A program made the translations under genes and the position numbers. Shown here in pieces: positions 1 through 5,353 of a DNA stretch of 5,353 nt (position 1 is its first letter; every line of letters begins with the position of its first letter). Source of the DNA: an uncultured Verrucomicrobiota bacterium (GTDB lineage: Bacteria > Verrucomicrobiota > Verrucomicrobiia > Limisphaerales > UBA9464); assembly GCA_903925515.1 (NCBI GenBank), contig CAIYFP010000507.1:1-5353 (forward strand). Direction: 5' to 3'. The notes under the pieces were generated by a model. It saw nothing but the letters and a program-made list of their open reading frames with translations. It had not been told where the DNA came from and did no database searches.

Positions 1-40
1 GCTCCGTCCTCACGCCTTGCCCCGGGGCATTCTTGGAGCA

Positions 41-61
41 ACGAAACACCAGCGATTGGTG
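41..61 (-). terminator. Weak candidate terminator after the HU gene
   Basis: Reading the minus strand, 10 bases after the HU stop codon there is a stem CACCA, loop ATCGC, stem TGGTG, directly followed by TTTCGTT. The first loop base can pair with the last as a G-T wobble, giving six pairs and a three-base loop. The short, only moderately GC-rich stem and the interrupted T run make this a weak intrinsic terminator. It may be chance, but its position just past the stop is right. Confidence 0.3.
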
Positions 62-71
62 AGACACGACA

Positions 72-407
72 CTAGCTCTTCGCCGGGCGGTCCGGGGTCA
101 GCTTCAGCACCTGCTGACGCATTTCCTTCCCCGGCTTGAACTTCACCACCGCCCGCGCCGGGATCGGCACGTCCGCCTGGGGCTCATTCGGGTTACGCCC
201 CACCCGCGCCTTCCGCACCTTCACCTCGAACACGCCGAAGTTCCGCAATTCCACGGTCTGCCCGCGGGCGAGCGCGCCAAGGATGATGTCCAAGGTCTTC
301 TGGACGATGCTCAGGACGGTCTCCTGCTTGATGGAATGTCCCGGAGAAACGCATTGCTCCTCGCCGAGTTCCTCGGCGATTCGCACGACAATATCGCGCT
401 TGGTCAT
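72..407 (-). CDS. HU/IHF-family histone-like DNA-binding protein
   Basis: A 111-residue nucleoid protein of the bacterial DNA-binding (HU/IHF, PF00216) family, which binds as a dimer and bends DNA. The start MTKRDIVVRI is the usual beginning of the first helix. The core ELRNFGVFEV (53-62) forms the turn and first strands. The arm contains GRNP (70-73), whose proline is the DNA-intercalating residue in known HU/IHF proteins, and VVKFKPGKEM (87-96) closes the arm. The family is usually about 90-100 residues. The excess here comes mainly from about ten residues, EEQCVSPGHS (16-25), between helix 1 and helix 2, and a short tail (TPDRPAKS). No strong ribosome-binding site is visible, but the family alignment fixes the start. 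The gene lies 80 bases after the aminotransferase gene on the same strand. Whether it acts as an HU-like or IHF-like protein, or as one of several paralogues, cannot be told. Confidence 0.95.
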   Translation of the reverse strand: MTKRDIVVRIAEELGEEQCVSPGHSIKQETVLSIVQKTLDIILGALARGQTVELRNFGVFEVKVRKARVGRNPNEPQADVPIPARAVVKFKPGKEMRQQVLKLTPDRPAKS

Positions 408-444
408 GGCTAACAGTCTTCAAAGGTTAGGGAATGGTGAGACC

Positions 445-474
445 GTGATAAAAAACGCTTGCGGTGCCGGTCAA
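445..474 (-). promoter_or_regulatory. Candidate sigma-70-type promoter for the HU gene
   Basis: On the minus strand in the gap before the HU gene there is TTGACC (469-474), an 18-base spacer, then TATCAC (445-450). These match the -35 consensus at five of six positions and the -10 at four of six. The spacer ends in a T run, making the spot unusually AT-rich for this GC-rich window. Transcription would start near 438 and give a leader of about 30 bases. If real, HU can be expressed separately from the TerC-aminotransferase pair. It was found by eye only. Confidence 0.38.
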
Positions 475-487
475 GTACCGACTTGTC

Positions 488-1648
488 CTAGGCAGCGTCC
501 ATGACATCCAACGCCCGCCGCAGCTCCGCGTCCGTGTTGTAGAAGTGGGGCGAGAAACGCAGCACGGCATGGTTGCCGGGCACATGCCTCAACGACGGGG
601 TCACCCCCGCCGCCCTCAGCTTCCGGTAGATCGCCGCGACGTCCTCGCCTGGCTTGTAGCACGAGACCACCCCGCCCGTGTTCTCCGGCGGCGGCGTGGG
701 CTGCAACACGGTGAAGCCCCTCGCCTGCAACTCCGGCACCAGCCACGCCCGCTTCCTCGCCAGCTCCGCCCCGATCGCCTCCACCCCCACCTCATGGAGC
801 AGGTCCAGCGCCGCCTTGAACCCTGCCAAACCCGGCAGGTTGTGCGTCCCCGCCTCGTACCGGCGCGCGTCCTTCCGGAACACCATGTCCTCCTGCGTCA
901 AAAACCTCGGGCATTCCACGTTGTGCCACCCATGCACCACCGGCCGCAGCCGGTGCTGCAAGTCCTCCTTCACGTACATCAACCCCGCCGCGCTCGGCCC
1001 CAGCATCCACTTGTGCGCGTCCGCCGCCATCAGGTCCACGTGCTCCACCGACAACGGAAACGCCCCCAGCGTCTGGATCGCGTCCACGCACAGCAGGATG
1101 CCCCTCGTCCGCAGGTGCCTCCCGATCGCATCCACGTTCACCCGCCAGCCCGACAGGTAATGCGCGCTCGCAAGCGTCACCAGCCGCGTCCGCTCGTCCA
1201 CCTGCCCCTGCACGTCGATCGCGCGAACCTTCCCCAGCTCGCGCACGTTCAACATCCGCACCTCCACGCCCCGCTCCGACAACGCCATCCACGGGTACAC
1301 GTTCGACGGGTAGTCGTCGAAGTACACCAGCACGTTGTCCCCGCGACGCCACGGGAGCCCCGACGCAAGGAATGACAACGCCAGCGACGTCGGACCCACC
1401 AACGCCACCTCCGTCGGCTTCGCCCCAATCAACCGGGCCGCCGCCGCACGGGTCTCCTCGACCAGGTCCCCATGCTGCGCCTCGTATTGGTCCTCCAGCG
1501 TGCTCCGCCCAAGGTATTCGCCCATCGCGTCCGCCACGCGCCTCGGCAACGGGCAGACCCCCGCGTGCGCCAGAAACGGCCCCCTCGTCACCACCGGGAA
1601 CTCCCGCGCCCGCAGCGCCTCGTCCCCGTGCAATTCAGCAATCGTCAT
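488..1648 (-). CDS. Class V aminotransferase-fold PLP-dependent enzyme
   Basis: A 386-residue cytoplasmic enzyme of the class V aminotransferase family (PF00266; cysteine desulfurase, isopenicillin N epimerase and kynureninase relatives). The PLP-binding lysine should be K213 in ADAHKWMLGP (209-218). D189 and Q192 in CVDAIQTLG (187-195) fit the residues that hold the cofactor ring, and GPTSLALS (85-92) fits the phosphate-binding segment. FLAHAGVCPLP (25-35) is the N-terminal substrate-side motif of the epimerase-like branch, and DDYPSNVYPW (111-120) is also typical of it. The length is normal for a complete enzyme. A purine-rich GGGGAA lies seven bases before the ATG. The gene starts 34 bases after the TerC stop, so co-transcription is likely. 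The substrate is unknown. I see no conserved active-site cysteine loop that would argue for a cysteine desulfurase, so an amino acid lyase, epimerase or transaminase role is equally open. Confidence 0.92.
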   Translation of the reverse strand: MTIAELHGDEALRAREFPVVTRGPFLAHAGVCPLPRRVADAMGEYLGRSTLEDQYEAQHGDLVEETRAAAARLIGAKPTEVALVGPTSLALSFLASGLPWRRGDNVLVYFDDYPSNVYPWMALSERGVEVRMLNVRELGKVRAIDVQGQVDERTRLVTLASAHYLSGWRVNVDAIGRHLRTRGILLCVDAIQTLGAFPLSVEHVDLMAADAHKWMLGPSAAGLMYVKEDLQHRLRPVVHGWHNVECPRFLTQEDMVFRKDARRYEAGTHNLPGLAGFKAALDLLHEVGVEAIGAELARKRAWLVPELQARGFTVLQPTPPPENTGGVVSCYKPGEDVAAIYRKLRAAGVTPSLRHVPGNHAVLRFSPHFYNTDAELRRALDVMDAA

Positions 1649-1682
1649 CTCGTGGTTCCCCGGACGTCCCTTCCCGGCCCCG

Positions 1683-2441
1683 TCACCGGTACGGCTGGTG
1701 CAACTTCACGCCCTCCGCCTTCTTCCGCAGCCGCAGGTTCAGCATCTCCACGCCCACGGCGAAGGCCATCGCGAAGTACACGTAGCCCTTCGGGATGTGC
1801 TGGTGGAACCCCTCCGCCAGCAACAGCGTCCCAATCAGGATCAGGAACGCCAACGCCAGCATCTTCACCGTCGGATGCCTCTCCACGAACCCGCCAATCG
1901 CGTCCACAAAGATCAACATCACCACCATCGCGATCACCACCGCCAACACCATCACCGGCACATGCTGCGCCATCCCCACCGCCGTGATCACCGAGTCGAG
2001 GGAGAAAACAATGTCCAGCAACAGGATCTGCACCACCACGCCCGTGAACGACGGCGCCACCCCTCCCGTCTGCCCCCCGTCCACGCCCTCCAGCTTCTCG
2101 TGGATCTCCTTCACCGACTTGTACACCAGGAACAACCCGCCCACCGCCAGCACCAGGTCCTTGCCCGTGTTCGGCAACGCCAGTCCAAGGATCGAGTAAT
2201 CCCACAGCTGCGCCTTCAGGCTCATCACCCAACTGATCGACAACAAAAGCAACACCCGCGTCACCAACGCCAACGCCAACCCCACTCGCCTCGCCCGCGC
2301 CTGCTCCGACGCCGGCAGCTTTCCCGAAAGAATCGAGATGAAGATCAGGTTGTCGATCCCCAGCACCACCTCCAGCACCGTCAGGGTCAGCAGGCTCATC
2401 CACGCCGCCGGATGCCCCGCCCACTCAATCCATTGTGTCAT
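1683..2441 (-). CDS. TerC-family integral membrane protein (YgdQ-like)
   Basis: A 252-residue inner-membrane protein of the TerC family (PF03741), close in layout to Escherichia coli YgdQ. About seven hydrophobic helices are visible, near residues 12-37, 53-75, 94-110, 132-156, 161-182, 193-212 and 217-236. The fold has two related halves, each with an acidic membrane motif: LEVVLGIDNLIF (23-34, with E24, D30, N31) and LLLDIVFSLDSVITAVG (140-156, with D143, D149). FVERHPTVKMLALAFLILIG (185-204) and IPKGYVYFAMAFAVGVEMLN (216-235) are further family signatures. Several TerC relatives take part in manganese export or in supplying metal to exported enzymes; for this subgroup the ion and role are not established. 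The ATG is preceded in frame by a nearby TAG, which supports this start, although no good ribosome-binding site is seen. It is probably the first gene of a transcript continuing into the aminotransferase. The name comes from tellurite resistance, which should not be assumed here. Confidence 0.95.
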   Translation of the reverse strand: MTQWIEWAGHPAAWMSLLTLTVLEVVLGIDNLIFISILSGKLPASEQARARRVGLALALVTRVLLLLSISWVMSLKAQLWDYSILGLALPNTGKDLVLAVGGLFLVYKSVKEIHEKLEGVDGGQTGGVAPSFTGVVVQILLLDIVFSLDSVITAVGMAQHVPVMVLAVVIAMVVMLIFVDAIGGFVERHPTVKMLALAFLILIGTLLLAEGFHQHIPKGYVYFAMAFAVGVEMLNLRLRKKAEGVKLHQPYR

Positions 2442-2726
2442 CAGCGCCGAACGCTACCCACGGATGGCGTCCATGGCCATTCCCGACCGCGCCCCGCCTC
2501 GAATTCCGGCGCATCCCGAAGGGGTGGGTGGTCCCGAAGACGTCGTGTGGGCTCACACCCTGGGAGCGCGGCCGTCCCCGGGCGCCACTCCATGCTCCCG
2601 CCCTGCGGGACCGGTCCGATCTCCGCGGCACGTCCAGATCCGGCCGACCCCTTCGGCATGCACGGCTCGAATTCCACGCGGGTCCCCTCTCGACACCCGT
2701 CCCTCCCACCATGCCACCCTTCCCCC
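2442..2726. other. Divergent intergenic region with no gene
   Basis: This 285-base stretch separates the start of the TerC gene (minus strand) from the start of the DUF1549 gene (plus strand), so it should hold both promoters. I could not find a convincing -35/-10 pair for either gene by eye, nor the conserved GGGGAGUA-type core of the yybP-ykoY manganese riboswitch that precedes some TerC-family genes. The centre is occupied by the inverted-repeat element at 2501-2674. The last 25 bases before the DUF1549 ATG are almost free of G and give no ribosome-binding site. Confidence 0.6.
2501..2674. repeat. Inverted-repeat (palindromic) element between divergent genes
   Basis: Two outer arms face each other. 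The left arm (2501-2525) reads GAATTC, CGGC, GCATCCCGAAGGGGT. The right arm (2647-2674), read on the minus strand, gives GAATTC, GAGCCGT, GCATGCCGAAGGGGT. They share the six-base end and 14 of 15 bases of the inner block. Inside lie further pairings: GGTCCCG (2530-2536) with CGGGACC (2606-2612), the hairpin GTGTG-GGCT-CACAC (2545-2558), GGGAGC (2562-2567) with GCTCCC (2594-2599), and the tight hairpin TCCCGC-CCT-GCGGGA (2596-2610). Some of these exclude one another. No coding potential is convincing here. It resembles a GC-rich palindromic extragenic repeat or a small non-autonomous element, but only one copy is in view, so mobility is unproven. Confidence 0.5.
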
Positions 2727-5353
2727 ATGCCTCCGCGCGTCCTCAAGGCCTTCCGCAGCCGCGTCACGTCGGCCGCCGCCTCGCTCGCGCTCCTGCTCGC
2801 ACCTCGGGCCTCCTTCCCCCTCCACGCAGGAAACCCCGTCGCCCCGGAAGCCTCCCCCCACCCGCCCGGCTCCGTCCCCCCGGCTCCATCGTCCCCGTCC
2901 CCCGCATCCTCTCTCTGGAGCCTTCAACCCGTCTCCAACCCGCCCCTCCCCCCCGTCGCACGCGATGGCTCGGCCCATCCCGTGGACCGCTTCCTCGACG
3001 CTCGCATGGCCGCCGCCGGCATCGCCCCCGCCCACGCCGCGCCACCCGACGTCCTCCTCCGGCGCCTCGCCTTCGTCCTGACCGGCCTGCCCCCAACCCC
3101 GGAGGAAACGCTCGCCTTCGCCGCCGACAAGAACCCCGACGCCCTCGAGCGCGCCACCGACCGCTTGCTTGCATCCCCGCAGTTCGGCGAACGCTGGGCA
3201 CGCCATTGGATGGACGTCGTCCGCTACTGCGAGTCCCATGGAAGCCAAGGCGACCCCGAGCTTCCCATGGCATGGCGCTATCGCGACTACCTCGTCCGCG
3301 CCTTCAACACCGACGTCCCCTACGACCAGTTCGTCCGCGAACACGTCGCGGGCGACCTCCTCCCCTCGCCTCGCATCAACCCCGTCGCCGCCCTCAATGA
3401 ATCCGCCCTCGGCACCGCCCACCTGCGCATGGTCGAGCTCGGCTACATCCCGGTCGATGCCCTCGACGACCAGGTGAAGGTCGTGGACAACCAGGTGGAC
3501 GTCCTCTCCAAGGCCTTCCTCGCCCTCACCGTCTCCTGCGCCCGCTGCCACGACCACAAGTTCGACCCCATCTCCCAGAACGACTTCCACGCATGGTACG
3601 GCATCCTCGCCAGCGGCAAGCCCGGCCAAGTCGTCGTGGACGCCCCCGGCCTCGACTCGGCCGCGCTCGAATCGCTCGCCGCCGCCAAGCAACGCATCCG
3701 CGCGGGCCTCGGCTCCGCATGGGCCGACGCCGCCCGACGCATCGCCTCCGACTGGCCCCGCCTCGCCGCGCTCGAACGCGAGGTCGAGGCCGCCGAGGCC
3801 GAGTGGAAGGCCACCTCGCACGCCCGTTCCGACATCGAGTCCGCCGCCCGCAAGTCCGTGCTCGCGAGCGCCCATCCCTCCCAACCCAACACGACGGTCC
3901 TCCCATCCCATCGCAAACTTCCCGCCCCCATCGCCCGCTGGACCTTCGAGTCCGGCGCCGACGACGACCTCGGCCCCATGCACGGCAAGGCCGAGTCCGG
4001 CGCCTCCATCCAGAACGGCCGCCTGCGCATCCCCGGCGGCGACGCCCACGTCGTCACGGCCCCGCTTCCCTCCGACCTCAAGGCCATGACCCTCGAAGCA
4101 TGGGTGGCCCTCGACGACCTCGCCCAGCAAGGCGGTGGCGTCCTCACCGTCCAAACCCCCGACAGCGCCATCTTCGATTCCATCGTCTTCGGCGAGCGCG
4201 AGCGCGGCCGTTGGATCGCCGGCAGCGATTTCTTCAAACGGACCCAGGACGTCGGCGGCCCCGCCGAGACCCGCGGCCCGGGCGAGCTCGTCCATCTCGC
4301 CATCGCCCATGCCGACGACGGCACCATCACGCTCTTTCGCGACGGGTTGCCCTACGGAAAGCCCTATCAACCCGGCCCCGCCCACGCCTATCGCAAGGGC
4401 ATCGACCGCGTGGTCCTCGGCCGCCGCCATCTCACGGCCGGCGTGAAGGCCATCTCGGGCGAAGTCGAGGAGGCACGCCTCTACGACCGCGCCCTGTCTG
4501 CCGACGAGGTCATGGCGTCGTTCAAGGCCGGCTACGTCCGGGTCCCGATGGACGCCTTGCTCGCCGCCATGTCCGGCGCCGACCGAGCCCGTCATGCCGG
4601 GCTCGTCGCCAAGGAAAACCAGCTGACCCAACGCCTCGCCTCGCTTCGCAGGGAGTCGTCCAACAACCCGGCATGGACCCGCGCACTTGCGGACGCCGCC
4701 AAGGATTCCTTCCACCCGCTCCATCCATGGGCCCTCCTCCGCAACGAGCCGCCTGCCCGCTTCAAGGACGCATGGGCCCAGCTCGTCGCCGACACTCGCG
4801 GCCAGCACGCGTCGCGCCTCGCATTCAACCAATCCCATTTCACCCCGGCATGGAACCTCCGCGAGACCCATGCCCCGCCGTGGTTCAACGGGCCGCCTCA
4901 TCAACCCGCCCGCCCGTCCCCGCCCGGCGACTTCCTCGTCGAGCCCGTCGGCGACAAGGTCGTCACCCGCATCCTGCCGGGTGGCGTCCTTTCCCCGGTG
5001 CTCACCCAAAAGAAGCCGGGCGTGCTCGTCTCGCCGCGCTTCGTCATCCGGACCACGAACATCAGCATTCGCGCCCTCGGCTCCCATGCGAACGCCCGCG
5101 TCGTCATCGAGAACTACCCCATCGGCAACGGCGGCATCTACCCCGCTCGCGGCCTCGACCGCGATGCCCCCGCATGGTTCCGCTTCGACACCGCCTACCG
5201 CATCGGCTCCCACGCCCACATCGAGGTGGTGACCGCCGAGGATTTCCCCACCGGCGGTTTCCGCTCCGGCCCGCGGCCCTACCAAGACGGACGCGCCGGG
5301 TTCGCCGTGAGCGAGGTCGTCTTCCATGACGGCCCCGAATCCCCGAAGGAAAC
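2727..5353 (+). CDS. Secreted DUF1549 protein with LamG-like insert (3' end missing)
   Basis: A partial gene: 875 codons are open in one frame without a stop to the right edge. Residues 1-34 look like a signal peptide (basic K7, R10, R12, then an Ala/Leu core), followed by a proline-rich linker (37-60). WSLQPV (64-69) and HPVDRFLDARM (84-94) open the DUF1549 domain (PF07583), which continues with LTGLPPTPEE (118-127), FGERWARHWMDVVRYCESHG (153-172) and CARCHDHKFDP (271-281). The last contains a CxxCH motif, the usual covalent haem site. Residues about 315-385 are charged and helical. A laminin-G/concanavalin-like domain (PF13385 type) spans about 402-603, ending ARLYDRALSADEV. A second beta-rich module follows (about 730-875, with GVLVSPRFVI and IENYPIGNGGIYPARGL). 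The C-terminal DUF1553 domain normally present should lie beyond the window. The N-terminal cytochrome-like PSCyt1 domain (PF07635) found in many relatives is absent. The molecular function of the family is not established; it is common in PVC bacteria near sulfatases. An in-frame ATG at 2658 is possible, but the signal peptide favours 2727. Confidence 0.92.
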   Translation, partial: MPPRVLKAFRSRVTSAAASLALLLAPRASFPLHAGNPVAPEASPHPPGSVPPAPSSPSPASSLWSLQPVSNPPLPPVARDGSAHPVDRFLDARMAAAGIAPAHAAPPDVLLRRLAFVLTGLPPTPEETLAFAADKNPDALERATDRLLASPQFGERWARHWMDVVRYCESHGSQGDPELPMAWRYRDYLVRAFNTDVPYDQFVREHVAGDLLPSPRINPVAALNESALGTAHLRMVELGYIPVDALDDQVKVVDNQVDVLSKAFLALTVSCARCHDHKFDPISQNDFHAWYGILASGKPGQVVVDAPGLDSAALESLAAAKQRIRAGLGSAWADAARRIASDWPRLAALEREVEAAEAEWKATSHARSDIESAARKSVLASAHPSQPNTTVLPSHRKLPAPIARWTFESGADDDLGPMHGKAESGASIQNGRLRIPGGDAHVVTAPLPSDLKAMTLEAWVALDDLAQQGGGVLTVQTPDSAIFDSIVFGERERGRWIAGSDFFKRTQDVGGPAETRGPGELVHLAIAHADDGTITLFRDGLPYGKPYQPGPAHAYRKGIDRVVLGRRHLTAGVKAISGEVEEARLYDRALSADEVMASFKAGYVRVPMDALLAAMSGADRARHAGLVAKENQLTQRLASLRRESSNNPAWTRALADAAKDSFHPLHPWALLRNEPPARFKDAWAQLVADTRGQHASRLAFNQSHFTPAWNLRETHAPPWFNGPPHQPARPSPPGDFLVEPVGDKVVTRILPGGVLSPVLTQKKPGVLVSPRFVIRTTNISIRALGSHANARVVIENYPIGNGGIYPARGLDRDAPAWFRFDTAYRIGSHAHIEVVTAEDFPTGGFRSGPRPYQDGRAGFAVSEVVFHDGPESPKE

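Noticed and set aside
464..1375. A 303-codon plus-strand frame antisense to the aminotransferase
   Set aside because: It is His/Arg/Pro-rich and low in complexity, whereas the minus strand encodes a complete PLP enzyme with its catalytic lysine.
1683..2441. A tellurite resistance function or phage-defence membrane effector
   Set aside because: The sequence matches the common YgdQ-like TerC branch, and no tellurite resistance or defence genes are nearby.
2442..2726. A yybP-ykoY manganese riboswitch ahead of the TerC gene
   Set aside because: Some TerC-family genes have one, but the conserved core was not found on the minus strand here. A covariance-model search would settle it.
2553..5327. 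A 924-codon open frame on the minus strand, antisense to the DUF1549 gene
   Set aside because: Its protein is a monotonous Gly/Ala/Val/Asp/Glu mixture with no recognisable family. The opposite strand has a clear DUF1549 and LamG protein over the same bases. C-ending codons on the plus strand remove stops from this antisense frame, so it is a composition shadow.
3593..5329. A 578-codon plus-strand frame inside the DUF1549 gene
   Set aside because: It is arginine- and proline-rich, lacks any domain, and lies in a different frame from the recognised protein.
2727..5353. A possible frameshift or pseudogene in the DUF1549 gene
   Set aside because: Codon-by-codon reading from 2727 stays open to the last base, and family motifs follow in order in one frame. 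It is incomplete only because the window ends.

Overview
The window looks like a stretch of a GC-rich chromosome from the Planctomycetes-Verrucomicrobia-Chlamydiae (PVC) superphylum, most likely Verrucomicrobiota. The main reason is a large secreted protein of the DUF1549 type with an inserted laminin-G-like domain, a family greatly expanded in those phyla. A histone-like HU protein beginning MTKRDIVVRI, a start I associate with PVC HU proteins, agrees with this. The assignment is inferred from protein families; there is no rRNA or other phylogenetic marker.

Layout: three genes lie on the minus strand and one on the plus strand. Reading the minus strand from the centre leftwards, they are a seven-helix TerC-family (YgdQ-like) membrane protein (2441 to 1683), a class V PLP-dependent aminotransferase-fold enzyme (1648 to 488, 34 bases after the TerC stop, so probably co-transcribed), and an HU/IHF-type DNA-binding protein (407 to 72, after an 80-base gap with a possible promoter). 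Rightwards on the plus strand, from 2727 to the window edge, is one long open frame: a secreted DUF1549 protein cut off before its expected C-terminal DUF1553 domain. The two groups are divergent, separated by 285 bases of non-coding DNA (2442-2726) rich in inverted repeats.

The genes do not form an obvious pathway. TerC and the aminotransferase may be an operon; HU is a housekeeping nucleoid protein. The DUF1549 protein is an extracytoplasmic protein of a family usually found beside DUF1501 proteins and sulfatases in polysaccharide-degrading PVC bacteria, and its partners would lie beyond the right edge.

I see no phage defence system, CRISPR array, transposase or RNA gene. The points most worth a second look are the palindromic element between the divergent genes, a strand-linked switch in synonymous codon ending (G-ending in minus-strand genes, C-ending in the plus-strand gene), and a ten-residue insertion in the HU protein between its first two helices.
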